Assembly (NCBI GenBank): GCA_963795055.1
Contig: CAWCGJ010000041.1
Span: forward strand, 1-64,000
DNA: 64,000 nt
Source: JASHPR01 sp963795055
Lineage (GTDB): Bacteria > Actinomycetota > Actinomycetes > Streptosporangiales > Streptosporangiaceae
Direction: 5' to 3'
Under the pieces are notes generated by a model, which was not told the origin of the DNA, searched no databases, and worked only from the letters and a program-made list of their open reading frames with translations. Below, one piece after another: positions 46,592-55,591 of the stretch (position 1 is its first letter; the number at the start of each line of letters is the position of its first letter). The position numbers and the translations under genes were made by a program.

Positions 46592-47589
46592 TCAGGAACG
46601 CCCCGCGGGGCTCGCCGTCTCGGCCGGGTCGGTCACGACCACGGGGCCGAGTGCCGCGTCGATCCGGGCCATCAGCCCCGGATCGAGCCGGACCCCGGAC
46701 GCCCGTACGTTCTCGCGGACCTGCTCCGGCCGGGTAGCGCCGACGATCGCGGCCGCGACGTTCGGATTCTGCAGTACCCAGGCCACCGCGAGCTGGGCGA
46801 GCGTCAGGCCGGCCTCATCGGCGATCGGCTTGAGCTGCTGGACCCGGGTCAGCAGGTCGTCGGTCAGGTAGCCCCGGATGAACCTCGACCCGCTCGGGTC
46901 GGTCGCGCGGGAGCCGCTGGCGGGGCCGAGCCCGGCAGGTACTTGCCGGTCAGGATGCCTTGCGCGATCGGCGAGAACACGACCTGGCCGATGCCCTCCT
47001 TCTCGCAGAGCGGTACCACCTCCGCCTCGATGACCCGCCAGAGCATGTTGTACTGCGGCTGGTTCGAGACGATCCGGTCGAACCCCATCTCCCCGGCGAT
47101 CCGCAGCGCGTCCGCGATCTGCTCGGCCCGCCACTCGGAGACGCCCACGTACAGCACCTTGCCCTGGCGGACCAGGTCGTCGAAGGCCCGCAGGGTCTCC
47201 TCCAGCGGCGTCTCGTGGTCGTAGCGGTGCGCCTGGTAGAGATCCACGTAGTCGGTCCGCAGCCGCCGTAGCGAGCCGTGGATGGACTCCACAATGTGCT
47301 TGCGGGACAGGCCACGGTCATTGGCGCCCGGGCCGACGGGCCAGTAGAGCTTGGTGAAGATCTCCAGTGACTCGCGGCGCTGCCCGTGCAGCGCCCGGCC
47401 GAGCACCTCCTCGGCCCGGGTGGCCGCGTACACGTCGGCGGTGTCAAAGGTGGTGACGCCCTCGTCCAGGGCCGCGGCCACGCACGCGCGCGCCGCTTCC
47501 TCCTCGACCTGCGAGCCGTGGGTGATCCAGTTGCCGTAGGCGATCTCGCTGATCTTCAGCCCGCTGCGGCCGAGGTGACGGTATTCCAT
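46592..47589 (-). pseudogene. Aldo/keto reductase, frameshifted
   Basis: The N-terminal two thirds (47589 to about 46935) are a normal Kv-beta/YghZ-like aldo/keto reductase: MEYRHLGRSGLKISEIAYGNW, FDTADVYAATRAEEVLG (catalytic Asp and Tyr), FTKLYWPVGPGANDRGLSRKH (Lys), HRYDHETPLEET, and VVFSPIAQGILTGKYLPG. The rest (GPASGSRATDPSGSRFIRGYL to RIDAALGPVVV) continues in another frame to 46592. One missing base, most simply a C in CTGCCGGG near 46935, explains it. No other damage is seen, so a sequencing error is as likely as a true lesion. If intact it would be about 332 residues and reduce an unknown carbonyl with NADPH. The start looks leaderless (TAGGGT ends eight bases before the ATG). Confidence 0.82.
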
Positions 47590-47632
47590 GCCATCCGACC
47601 CTAACGGCCCGGCGCCGGGAGGCGCCGGCGGG

Positions 47633-48244
47633 TCAGATCTTGTCGCCGGGCTTCACCCTCGGGGCCGGCATCCGCAGTCTGCGGATCTGGGTACCGCGGA
47701 TGGCGGCGTACATCCGGATGCCCCGGGTGCCCTCGCCGGGGAACCGCTGCTGCGCGAGCTTGATCACGCGCCCGCCGACGAGCACGCTCTCGGTCACGAT
47801 CACCAGCAGCAGGGCCAGCACCGCGTAGTCGATCACGGCCGACTTCCGCAGCGACGGGATGAACAGCAGGACCACGAGCACCAGCACCGCGAACATGTAG
47901 TACTCGCTGACGCTGCGCCGGGAGTCCACGTAGTCGCGGGCCAGCGCCCGGACCGGGCCCTGGTCCTTGCGCGGCAGCGCCCAGTTCTCGCCGCGCTTGT
48001 AGGCTTCCGACCGGCGCGCGCGAGAGGTCCGGTCCCGGTCGCGTGACTGCTGGGCGGCGGCCTTGCGGTCTGCGGGCGCGTTGAACGGCTGCCGCCGCCG
48101 GCGCTCCGCCTCGCTGCGCTTGGGCGTGGGCAGGCCCTTGCCCTGGGTCACGCCCGGCCGGTCGGCGGCCGCGCTGCTCTCATCCGGGCTCTGATCATCC
48201 TGATCGAGCACCTCAGGTACGTCGGCTGAACGTCGTCGGAACAC
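47633..48244 (-). CDS. DUF3043 membrane protein
   Basis: The 203-residue protein has a basic, Gln/Arg-rich N-terminal half (about 1-105, KGLPTPKRSEAERRRRQPF and ARRSEAYKRGENWALPRKDQGPVRALARDYVDSRRSVSEYY) and two membrane segments (about 113-131 FAVLVLVVLLFIPSLRKSA and 135-158 IDYAVLALLLVIVTESVLVGGRVI). This is the DUF3043 pattern, confined to actinobacteria, with no known function. It is divergent from pspA across a 230-base gap. Confidence 0.9.
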   Translation of the reverse strand: MFRRRSADVPEVLDQDDQSPDESSAAADRPGVTQGKGLPTPKRSEAERRRRQPFNAPADRKAAAQQSRDRDRTSRARRSEAYKRGENWALPRKDQGPVRALARDYVDSRRSVSEYYMFAVLVLVVLLFIPSLRKSAVIDYAVLALLLVIVTESVLVGGRVIKLAQQRFPGEGTRGIRMYAAIRGTQIRRLRMPAPRVKPGDKI

Positions 48245-48478
48245 GTGCTCAGCATACCGGGGTGAACCTCGCAGACCGCCAGGTCCGTGCCATCAGGAGA
48301 CCGTCGGGGACGTATCGGGAGGCATCTAGGGAGCGCCTTGGATGACGAGGTTGGCCGGGCGTCGTAGGCTGGAGCGAGCACCGGTCGGCAACCTCCGTTG
48401 CGTCGCGCAGCAAGCTGGTTTGCGCCGCGGCCGTGCGTGCGGTCGCGGTGGAATAAGAATGAGGGGATGGTCGCGCTT

Positions 48479-49309
48479 ATGGGCGTGATGAAGCGGGTTT
48501 CGCTGATCTTCAAGTCCAAGGCCAACAAGGCCCTGGACAGGATGGAAGATCCCAGGGAAACCCTGGATTACTCCTATCAGACGCAGCTTGAGCTGCTGCA
48601 GAAGGTGCGTCGCGGGGTCGCCGACGTGGCGACGTCGCGCAAGCGCGTTGAGTTGCAGATCAACCAGCTGCAGCAGTCATCGGACAAGCTGGACCGGCAG
48701 GCGCGCGACGCGCTCGGGGTCGGCCGGGAGGACCTGGCCCGCGACGCGTTGACCCGCAAGGCAGGCGTGCAGAGCCAGCTGAACGAGCTGAACGTGCAGT
48801 ACGCCTCGCTGCAGGGCGAGGAGGAGAAGCTGACCGGCGCGTCGCAGCGGCTCCAGGCCAAGGTGGACGCCTTCCGCACCAAGAAGGAGACCATCAAGGC
48901 GACCTACACCGCGGCCGAGGCGCAGACCAGGATCAACGAGGCCTTCACCGGCATCTCCGAGGAGATGGGCGACGTGGGCCTGGCCATCCAGCGCGCCGAG
49001 GACAAGACCGAGCAGATGAAGGCGCGCGCGGGCGCGATCGACGAGCTGATGGCGTCGGGCGCGCTGGACGACATGGTCAGCGGCCCGCGCGACGACATCC
49101 AGGCCGAACTGGACCGGATGGGCGCGAGCCACGGCGTCGATGCCGAGCTTGAGCGGCTGAAGGGCGAGCTCGGCCAGGGCAGCGGTCCCCCCCGGCAGAT
49201 CGAGGGCGCCGCCGACGGGGCGGCCGCGGGAACCGCCGCGTCGGCCACCGACGGCCAGCCGGCGCAGGCCTCGCCCGCGGATCAGCCGCAGGCGGGTGAC
49301 GGGACATGA
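48479..49309 (+). CDS. pspA: PspA/IM30 membrane-stress protein
   Basis: PspA binds and stabilises damaged cytoplasmic membrane. The 276-residue protein is almost entirely coiled coil: MKRVSLIFKSKANKALDRMEDPRETLDYSYQTQLELLQKVRRGVADVATSRKR (helices 1-2) and DALTRKAGVQSQLNELNVQYASLQGEEEKL, then KARAGAIDELMASGAL, followed by an Ala/Gln-rich disordered tail of about 60 residues. The start is uncertain; ATG 48479 places GAGGGG 12 bases upstream, while ATG 48467 would abut it. The next gene overlaps its stop (ATGA). Unlike enterobacteria there is no PspF or PspB/C nearby; the partners here are PspAA, HtpX and PspAB. Confidence 0.94.
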   Translation: MGVMKRVSLIFKSKANKALDRMEDPRETLDYSYQTQLELLQKVRRGVADVATSRKRVELQINQLQQSSDKLDRQARDALGVGREDLARDALTRKAGVQSQLNELNVQYASLQGEEEKLTGASQRLQAKVDAFRTKKETIKATYTAAEAQTRINEAFTGISEEMGDVGLAIQRAEDKTEQMKARAGAIDELMASGALDDMVSGPRDDIQAELDRMGASHGVDAELERLKGELGQGSGPPRQIEGAADGAAAGTAASATDGQPAQASPADQPQAGDGT

Positions 49310-49584
49310 TCGTCCGGATCCTGGGCGAGGGGCAGCTGCGGGTCGACGATTCAGCCACGAGCGAACTGAACGAGCTTGACGCCAGGCTAGAGGCCACGGT
49401 CGAGCGCAACGATGAGCCCGCGTTCAAGTCGGCGCTGAGTGAGCTGCTGGCCCGGGTCCGCTCGATCGGGAGCCCGGTCGAGGCCGGGGCCCTCGAGCCG
49501 TCCGAGCTCATCCTCCCGGCGGAGGGCGCCACCATGGCCGACGTCCGCAAGCTGCTCGCCGGCGACGGGCTCATCGCGGGCTGA
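49306..49584 (+). CDS. pspAA: PspA-associated protein PspAA
   Basis: The 92-residue protein MIVRILGEGQLRVDDSATSELNELDARLE...SELILPAEGATMADVRKLL matches PspAA, a small partner encoded immediately after pspA in actinobacteria and archaea. Its ATG overlaps the pspA stop by four bases, so the two should be made in fixed ratio. The LDARLEATVERNDEPAFKSAL segment is helical. Its biochemical role is unknown; a PspA-regulating partner is inferred from position. Confidence 0.92.
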   Translation: MIVRILGEGQLRVDDSATSELNELDARLEATVERNDEPAFKSALSELLARVRSIGSPVEAGALEPSELILPAEGATMADVRKLLAGDGLIAG

Positions 49585-49612
49585 CCGGCCGGGCCGGGCT
49601 GGGCCCGGGGAC

Positions 49613-49666
49613 TGTCCCCTGCCTCCGTCCGTTATCCCGGAATGTCCCCTGCCTCCCGTCCGTTAT
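49613..49666. repeat. Two-copy direct repeat between pspAA and htpX
   Basis: TGTCCCCTGCCTCCGTCCG-TTAT occurs at 49613-49635 and, with one extra C, at 49643-49666. The period is 30 bases. It lies in the 283-base gap upstream of htpX and could contain regulatory sites. Confidence 0.75.
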
Positions 49667-49867
49667 TACTCATGGGTATGTGACGGCAGCGCCGGAACGA
49701 CCCCGGCCGCCAGCCCGTTGTACCGGGTACCCGGCACAAGCTGGCCGGCCGCCTGGCAGGCTCGTTCTGCGTAAGTCGCGGTCTTGCGCAGAACACTCCG
49801 GCGGCTGAGATGTAATGAGACATGACGGCTCGCCGGATGAGCCGCAAACGGAACGGAGGCGCCACAG

Positions 49868-50842
49868 ATGGCGCGCACTCGCTACGCGAGCGACCCGGGC
49901 CTGATCGCGCGGATGGGCGCGACGATGTTCCTGCTCGGACTCGTGCTCACTGGGTTCGTCCTCGCTCTTTTCTTCATCTTCGATTACTACGGCAGTCGCG
50001 GCGGCGGGAGCGGCCTCGGGCTGGCCGTATTCGCGGTGCTGATCGGCGCGGCCGTGGCGTTCGGCGGATATTACTGGTCCGACAAGATCGCGCTGAACAC
50101 GGCCCGGGCCCGGCTGGTCAGCCCGCAGGAGGCGCCGGAACTGCACGGCATCATCGACCGCATCTGCGCGCTCGCCAACATGCCCAAGCCGCGGGTGGCC
50201 ATCTCGCCGGTGGCCATGCCCAACGCCTTCGCCACCGGCCGCAGCAGCAAGGTGGCGGTGATCTGTGTCACCGAGGGCCTGCTCCAGAAGCTGGACCCCA
50301 AGGAACTGGAGGGCGTGCTCGCGCACGAGATGTCGCACGTGGCGCACAAGGATGTCGCGGTCATGACGGTCGCGTCGTTCCTGGGCATCGTCGCGGCCCT
50401 GCTGGTGCGGTTCGCGTTCTACTCCGAGCTCTTCGGCGGCGGCGGCGGCCGCGGCCGCGGCGGCAACAACAACCAGAACGCGCTGCCGGTCATCTTCATC
50501 GTGATGCTGGTCGGCATCGTGGTCTACGCGATCAGCTTCCTGCTGATCCGGCTGCTGTCGCGGTACCGGGAGCTGTCGGCCGACCGGTCCGGCGCGCTGC
50601 TGACCGGACAGCCCTCGGCGCTGGCCAGCGCGCTGGTGAAGGTCTCCACCGACATCGGCAGGATCCCGACCAAGGACCTGCGCCAGGCGGAGCCGCTGAA
50701 CGCGTTCTACTTCGCGCCCGCGCTCTCGGCTAAGCAGGGCCAGATGGCCCTGGGGCAGCTGTTCTCCACGCACCCGAGCCTGGAGAAGCGGCTGGCCCAG
50801 CTGGACAAGATCTCCAAGCAGCTCGGCCGGGCCGAAAGCTAG
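49868..50842 (+). CDS. htpX: Membrane zinc metalloprotease HtpX
   Basis: HtpX (M48) degrades damaged membrane proteins. The 324-residue protein has two N-terminal membrane segments (FLLGLVLTGFVLALFFIFDY, LGLAVFAVLIGAAVAFGGYYW), the zinc site VLAHEMSHVAHKD (about residue 155) with the third ligand glutamate in RYRELSADRSG, and two further hydrophobic segments between (VASFLGIVAALLVRF, PVIFIVMLVGIVVYAISFLL). A Gly/Arg/Asn-rich loop (GGGGGRGRGGNNNQN) lies between these. The ATG at 49868 follows CGGAGG. It follows pspAA by 283 bases and precedes pspAB by 49, forming an envelope-stress module. Confidence 0.96.
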   Translation: MARTRYASDPGLIARMGATMFLLGLVLTGFVLALFFIFDYYGSRGGGSGLGLAVFAVLIGAAVAFGGYYWSDKIALNTARARLVSPQEAPELHGIIDRICALANMPKPRVAISPVAMPNAFATGRSSKVAVICVTEGLLQKLDPKELEGVLAHEMSHVAHKDVAVMTVASFLGIVAALLVRFAFYSELFGGGGGRGRGGNNNQNALPVIFIVMLVGIVVYAISFLLIRLLSRYRELSADRSGALLTGQPSALASALVKVSTDIGRIPTKDLRQAEPLNAFYFAPALSAKQGQMALGQLFSTHPSLEKRLAQLDKISKQLGRAES

Positions 50843-50891
50843 CAGGCCGGCCCGCGCCTGGCCTGGCCCGGCGGCCTGAAGGAGGTAGCAG

Positions 50892-51464
50892 GTGGGGTTC
50901 CTCGACGCGCTGCTCGGCCGGACCAAGCCGGTGCCGCCGAACCTGGACGCGCTGTTCGCGCTGCCGTCGGCGGCGATCACGCTCCAGGCGGCGATGGACT
51001 TCAACCCGACGGGTACCGGCTCGGTCTGCTTCCGCGCCGCCGAGGGCCGGGCGTTCAGCGACATCGAGAAGGATGTCAGCGACCTGCTCAACATGGGCGA
51101 GAACAAGACGCCGGTCGAGCTGTCCGAGGACAAGTACGGCTTTACCTGGCTGGTCTGCCATCACGCCGCAGACGACGTCGAGGGGCTGGTCACCGACCTG
51201 CACGCGGTGAACTCCTCGCTGGAGGCCGGCGGGTTCGGCCCGCAGCTGCTGTGCACGATCCTCGGCTTCCGCAACGCGTCCGGCCGCCCGCTCGGCCTGG
51301 TGTACCTGTACAAGCGCGGCACGTTCTACCCGTTCGCACCACAGTCGGGGGAGCGCCGGGACAACGCGCTCGAGCTGCAGGTGCGCGGCGCGCTGGGAGA
51401 TGACCTGAAGATCGAGCCCGACCTGGGCCGGTGGTTCCCGGTGTGGGGGGCCCCGGGTCTGTGA
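50892..51464 (+). CDS. pspAB: PspA-associated protein PspAB
   Basis: The 190-residue protein starts MGFLDALLGRTKPVPPNLDALFALPSAAITLQ and contains VCFRAAEGRAFSDIEKDVSDLL and DKYGFTWLVCHHAADDVEGLVTDLH, matching PspAB, usually linked to htpX and pspA in actinobacteria and some archaea. Function is unproven. The GTG at 50892 follows the strong GAAGGAGGT. Confidence 0.92.
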   Translation: MGFLDALLGRTKPVPPNLDALFALPSAAITLQAAMDFNPTGTGSVCFRAAEGRAFSDIEKDVSDLLNMGENKTPVELSEDKYGFTWLVCHHAADDVEGLVTDLHAVNSSLEAGGFGPQLLCTILGFRNASGRPLGLVYLYKRGTFYPFAPQSGERRDNALELQVRGALGDDLKIEPDLGRWFPVWGAPGL

Positions 51465-51598
51465 CCGCCGCGGTGTGCAGGCAGACGGTATACCGCCAGG
51501 GGGGACCGGAATGCCGGGGCCGGGGATATGGTTGAGACTGCAGAGATGAGGAGCCGCGCCGCAGGGGCGACGGCAGTCGGACGCGGGAGCTAATCCAG

Positions 51599-51949
51599 AT
51601 GACGATTCAGGACCAGGCCACCACGCAGCGCATCATCCTCACCGATGTCGCGGCGGTCAAGGTGCGCAGCTTGCTGGATCAGGAGGGCCGCGATGACCTC
51701 CGGCTGCGCATCGCCGTGCAGCCGGGCGGCTGCTCGGGCCTGCGCTACCAGCTGTACTTCGACGAGCGCCAGATCGACGGCGACGTAGTCAGCGAGTTCG
51801 GCACCGTCCAGGTGGTCACGGACAAGATGAGCGCCCCCTACCTCGGCGGGGCCACGATCGACTTCGTCGACACGATCGAGAAGCAGGGCTTCACCATCGA
51901 CAACCCGAACGCCACCGGGTCCTGCGCCTGCGGCGACTCCTTCCACTGA
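51599..51949 (+). CDS. erpA: Iron-sulfur cluster carrier, ErpA/HesB type
   Basis: The 116-residue A-type carrier has the three cluster cysteines, one in PGGCSGLRYQL and two in the C-terminal GSCACGDSFH. It delivers Fe-S clusters to enzymes; a neighbouring Rieske protein (QcrA) is a plausible client. In Mycobacterium tuberculosis an equivalent gene also lies near cbhK and ctaC. The ATG at 51599 follows CGGGAG. The gene symbol is by similarity to this group. Confidence 0.92.
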   Translation: MTIQDQATTQRIILTDVAAVKVRSLLDQEGRDDLRLRIAVQPGGCSGLRYQLYFDERQIDGDVVSEFGTVQVVTDKMSAPYLGGATIDFVDTIEKQGFTIDNPNATGSCACGDSFH

Positions 51950-52082
51950 CGGTCCGGAGTTTGTGCCCGGCCGCGGGGGTTGAGGCGGCATCGTTGTGGC
52001 GGCCGTGGCTGCGACCGTCGGCCGTCAAGGGGTAACCTGAGCGCGCTTCGTTCAGGTTCCGTCCCTCAGAGAGAGTGCCGCC

Positions 52083-53057
52083 GTGCGCATTGCCGTCACC
52101 GGGTCGATCGCGACCGACCATCTGATGACCTTTCCCGGCCGCTTCGTCGACCAGCTGATCCCCGACAAGCTCGACAAGATCGCGCTGTCGTTCCTGGTCG
52201 ACTCGCTGCAGATCCGCTACGGCGGCGTCGCGGCGAACATGGCGTTCGGGATGGGGTGCCTGGGCCTACGGCCGCTGCTCGTCGGGAGCGCCGGGGCCGA
52301 CTTCGCCGAGTACCGCGGCTGGCTCGAGGCGCACGGCGTGGACACGAGCGGGGTCCGCGAGTCGGCGGTGCACCATACCGGGAGGTTCATCAGTACCACG
52401 GACACCGACCTCAACCACTTCGCCTCGTTCTATCCGGGCGCCATGGTCGAGGACACCAAGATCGACCTCGGCGACCTGGCCGAACGGGTCGGCCCGGTTG
52501 ACCTGGTCCTGATCGGCGCGAGCGATCCGGAGGCGATGTTCTCCTTCACCCGCCAGTGCCGGGAGCACAAGATCGCGTTCGCGGCGGACACCTCGTGGCA
52601 GCTGGCGCGCATGGAGGGCGAGCAGGTACGCGACCTGGTAGACGGGGCGGCGTACCTGTTCTGCAACGAGTACGAGGCCAAGCTGACCGAGCGCAAGTCG
52701 GGCTGGGCCGACGAAGAGGTCACGGCGCGGGTGGGCGTCCGGGTGACCACGCTCGGCGCGGACGGCGCCCGCGTGGACCGGGCGGGCGAGCCGCCGATCC
52801 TGATCCCGCCGATCACCGGGGTCACGCCCAAGGAACCGACCGGCGCGGGCGACGCGTTCCGGGCCGGGTTCCTGGCCGCGACCGCCTGGGGGCTCGGCCT
52901 GGAGCGCGCGGGCCAGCTGGGCAACCTGATGGCCGTGCACGCGCTGGAGGCCGTCGGGCCGCAGGACTATGAGCTGAAGCCGGGACCGCTCATGGAGCGG
53001 TGCGCGGCCGTGTACGGGCCCGAGGCGGCCCAGGACCTGGCCGAGCACTACAGCTGA
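52083..53057 (+). CDS. PfkB-family kinase, CbhK/AdoK-like
   Basis: The 324-residue ribokinase-like protein (MRIAVTGSIATDHLMTFPGRFVDQLIPDKLDKIALSFLVDSLQIRYGGVAANMAFGM to PKEPTGAGDAFRAGFLAATAWGLGLE) is the orthologue by sequence and location of the M. tuberculosis adenosine-kinase-type protein encoded near ctaC (AdoK/CbhK). The GTGAGD-like PTGAGDAF supplies the catalytic base. It should phosphorylate adenosine or a similar sugar. The start is GTG 52083. Confidence 0.88.
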   Translation: MRIAVTGSIATDHLMTFPGRFVDQLIPDKLDKIALSFLVDSLQIRYGGVAANMAFGMGCLGLRPLLVGSAGADFAEYRGWLEAHGVDTSGVRESAVHHTGRFISTTDTDLNHFASFYPGAMVEDTKIDLGDLAERVGPVDLVLIGASDPEAMFSFTRQCREHKIAFAADTSWQLARMEGEQVRDLVDGAAYLFCNEYEAKLTERKSGWADEEVTARVGVRVTTLGADGARVDRAGEPPILIPPITGVTPKEPTGAGDAFRAGFLAATAWGLGLERAGQLGNLMAVHALEAVGPQDYELKPGPLMERCAAVYGPEAAQDLAEHYS

Positions 53058-53100
53058 CCGCCCGCGAGCTCGCCCGCCGGCGGCGCGGTAGCGTGGCGGG

Positions 53101-54099
53101 GTGGGTATGGGTATCCCGGCCGCCGCGGTGTACCAGGGGCCCGGGTACCAAGGGCCCCCCGAGCTCACCGTGGCGAGGGCGTTCACCGAATGGACCCTCG
53201 ATCCGTGGGCGCTGGGGTTCGTGCTGCTGCTCGCCGGGCTCTACCTGCTCGGGGCGCGGCGGGTACGCAGGTCAGGGACGGCCTGGCCGACCGGGCGCAC
53301 GGTGGCGTTCTGCGGGCTCGGGCTCGGCTTCTCCGTGATCGCGACCATGTCCTGGGTGGGGGTGTACCAGCCGATCCTGTTCTGGGTGCGGGCGGTGCAG
53401 ACGATCCTGATGCTGCTCGCGATACCGCTGTTCTTCGCCATGGGCAAGCCGCTGACCCTGGTGATCGCGTCACTTCCCCGGGCCGGGCTGCGGGTCGAGG
53501 CCGCGATCCGCAGCCAGGCCGCCAAGATCATGACCTTCCCCGCGGTCACCACCCTGGTCCTGGTGATCGTGCCGTTCGGTGTTTACTTCACGCCGTGGTA
53601 CGAGGCCGGCTTCCACAGCGTCGCCGTGCGGGAACTCACCTACCTGGCGCTGATGGTGCCGGGCTTCGTCTTCTTCTGGACGCTGCTGCGGGTGGACCCG
53701 GTGCCCAAGGCCTACCCGTACCTGGTGGCCCTGTGGGTGACCGGGGTCGAGGTGGTCGGGGACGCCGTGCTCGGCCTCGCGGTCATCGCCTATCAGGGCC
53801 TGATCGCCGGGGCCTACTACCACGCGCTGGCCCGGCCGTGGGGGCCGAGCCTCGCCACCGACCAGGTACTCGGCGGCGGGACGCTGTGGATACTCGGCGA
53901 CCTCGTGGGGCTGCCGTTCCTGGCCGCCCAGCTGATCCAGATGATCAGGGAGGACGAGTCCGAGGCCGCGGTGATCGACGCCGAACTGGACGCCCGGGAG
54001 GACAAGGCCCCCGCGGACGCACCCCCGGACCGGCCGTGGTGGGAGTCTGACCCGAGGTTCGTGGGCCGGTTCCAGTCCGTGGACGACGGCAGCGAGTGA
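53101..54099 (+). CDS. Cytochrome c oxidase assembly protein, CtaG/Caa3 type
   Basis: The 332-residue polytopic membrane protein has about seven hydrophobic segments, including FVLLLAGLYLLGARRV, TVAFCGLGLGFSVIATMSWVGVYQPILFWVRAVQTILMLLAIPLFFAMG and YQGLIAGAYYHALARPWGPSLATDQVLGGGTLWILGDLVGLPFLAAQLIQMIREDE. The final motifs (DQ-x-GGGxxW-x-x-GD) match the CtaG_Caa3 group, which helps insert copper into cytochrome oxidase. Its place beside ctaC-ctaD supports that. The C-terminal 50 residues are acidic and cytoplasmic. The GTG at 53101 is used. Confidence 0.85.
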   Translation: MGMGIPAAAVYQGPGYQGPPELTVARAFTEWTLDPWALGFVLLLAGLYLLGARRVRRSGTAWPTGRTVAFCGLGLGFSVIATMSWVGVYQPILFWVRAVQTILMLLAIPLFFAMGKPLTLVIASLPRAGLRVEAAIRSQAAKIMTFPAVTTLVLVIVPFGVYFTPWYEAGFHSVAVRELTYLALMVPGFVFFWTLLRVDPVPKAYPYLVALWVTGVEVVGDAVLGLAVIAYQGLIAGAYYHALARPWGPSLATDQVLGGGTLWILGDLVGLPFLAAQLIQMIREDESEAAVIDAELDAREDKAPADAPPDRPWWESDPRFVGRFQSVDDGSE

Positions 54100-54106
54100 A
54101 CCAGGC

Positions 54107-54397
54107 TCAGTAACTGCGCCGGACCAGGTAGGTCCACCCCTGGCCGGGCAGGTCGGTGGCCATGACGAACTCCTGGGACTTGAGCATGCACCACGAGGGC
54201 ACGTCGCTCTGCGTCGCCGGGTCGTCGGCCAGTACCGCGACGACCTGGCCGACCGGCACCTCCCTGATCCGCTCGGCCAGCATGATGATCGGGATCGGGC
54301 ACTTCCGGCCCATGGCGTCGATCGTCAGCGCCGGCGTCGGTGCCGCCGCCGGGGGGTCGGCCGGCGGGTGCGCGGCCGGGTGCTGCGGACGGGTCAC
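54107..54397 (-). CDS. TusA-family sulfurtransferase-like protein
   Basis: The 96-residue protein has a Pro/Ala-rich N-terminus of about 25 residues and then the TusA fold: LTIDAMGRKCPIPIIMLAERIREVPVGQVVAVLADDPATQSDVPSWCMLKSQEFV. The Cys-Pro in GRKCPIP is the persulfide-carrying residue. It may shuttle sulfur for thio-cofactors or tRNA. The GTG at 54397 follows CTGGAGG; a longer in-frame start at ATG 54475 lies in the left arm of an inverted repeat. It is divergent from ctaC. Confidence 0.88.
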   Translation of the reverse strand: MTRPQHPAAHPPADPPAAAPTPALTIDAMGRKCPIPIIMLAERIREVPVGQVVAVLADDPATQSDVPSWCMLKSQEFVMATDLPGQGWTYLVRRSY

Positions 54398-54462
54398 GCG
54401 GTTTAACCTCCAGCTCGGGCTCACGGATGACGCGGCGGCGGGTACCGCGGTGTGCTGACCGG

Positions 54463-54530
54463 CGAACCTTTTCATCCTCCCACGACCGCCCGCTTATTCC
54501 AGGCGGGAAATCGACGGATGAAAAGGTTCG
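54463..54530. repeat. Inverted repeat between tusA-like gene and ctaC
   Basis: CGAACCTTTTCATCC (54463-54477) and GGATGAAAAGGTTCG (54516-54530) are perfect 15-base arms around 38 bases that themselves contain a CCCGC/GCGGG dyad. Each arm reads ATGAAAAGGTTCG outward, an M-K-R-F start in frame with the gene on that side, although better starts exist for both. Confidence 0.85.
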
Positions 54531-54763
54531 GTCTCTCGCAGCCGCCCTGCGATGCTGGTCAGCACGGCAAGTTTGGCTGCGCCGGCGCTGGCGCGGGCAC
54601 GTTATGGCGATACCCCGGCGCGACGGCAGGTAAGCACGGGCGGTTCCGGCGGGGGTCCCCCAGACGCGCCGGGGGCGCCGCGATACTGTTTGCACGACAG
54701 GCTGTAGGACGCGGAAACACCGGCCGGGCTGGGCCGGGAATCACCACGCTGGGAAGGCAATCC

Positions 54764-55591
54764 GTGAGTCTCAACCGCAGCGCTCGGGTCCGGCGCTGGG
54801 CGCTGCGCGCCGCCATCGGGGCGGCCGTCCTGCTCACCACGACCGGCTGCCAATCCAACGCGTTCACCCGCATGGGCTTCTTGCCGCCGGTCACCAAGCA
54901 GGGCAAGGTGGTACTGACCCTGTGGCAGGGATCCTGGATCGCCGCCTGGGCGGTCGGGATCGTCGTCTGGGGCATCATCATCTGCGCGATCATCTTCTTC
55001 CGCAAGCGCTCGGACCGGGTGCCGTACCAGGTCCGCTACAACCTGCCGATCGAGATCCTGTACACGGTGGTGCCGTTCATCATGGTCGGCATCCTGTTCT
55101 TCTTCACCGCGCGGGACGAGAACTACGTCGACGCGCTCTCGGCCCATCCCGACGTGGTCGTCAACGTGACCGGGTTCCAGTGGAGCTGGGAGTTCCAGTA
55201 CCCGCAGTACCGGGTGCCGCACTCGGACAACGGGGACGTGACCGAGATCGGCCAGATGTGGAACGGGCAGCTGCCGGGCAACGAGAACCAGCTTCCGGTC
55301 ATGGTGATCCCGACCGGCGAGACCGTCCGGTTCAACCTCACCTCGACGGACGTCATCCACGCCTTCTGGATCGTGCCGTTCGAGTTCAAGCGTGACGTGA
55401 TCCCCGATCACCCGAACCACTTCGAGGTGACAGCGACCAAGACCGGAACGTTCATCGGCCGGTGCACCGAGTTGTGCGGCGTCTACCACAGCCGGATGCT
55501 GTTTAGGGTACGGATCGTGACGCCGGCCCAGTTCCGCCAGTGGATCGCGCTGCAGCAGGCACAGCAGACCGTATCCGGGGGTGCCCAGTGA
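54764..55591 (+). CDS. ctaC: Cytochrome c oxidase subunit II
   Basis: CtaC passes electrons from the bcc complex to CtaD through a copper A centre outside the membrane. The 275-residue protein has a lipoprotein signal (VLLTTTGC, lipobox cysteine at about 31), two membrane segments (WQGSWIAAWAVGIVVWGIIICAIIFF, LPIEILYTVVPFIMVGILFFF) and a cupredoxin domain with FQWSWEFQYP, STDVIHAFWIVPFEFK and the CuA loop CTELCGVYHSRMLFRV. The GTG at 54764 follows GGGAAGG and gives a proper signal sequence. It overlaps ctaD by four bases. Confidence 0.96.
   Translation: MSLNRSARVRRWALRAAIGAAVLLTTTGCQSNAFTRMGFLPPVTKQGKVVLTLWQGSWIAAWAVGIVVWGIIICAIIFFRKRSDRVPYQVRYNLPIEILYTVVPFIMVGILFFFTARDENYVDALSAHPDVVVNVTGFQWSWEFQYPQYRVPHSDNGDVTEIGQMWNGQLPGNENQLPVMVIPTGETVRFNLTSTDVIHAFWIVPFEFKRDVIPDHPNHFEVTATKTGTFIGRCTELCGVYHSRMLFRVRIVTPAQFRQWIALQQAQQTVSGGAQ

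Noticed and set aside
54518..54763. Extended N-terminus for CtaC starting at the repeat arm
   Set aside because: The lipoprotein signal needs to be N-terminal and a ribosome-binding site precedes GTG 54764.
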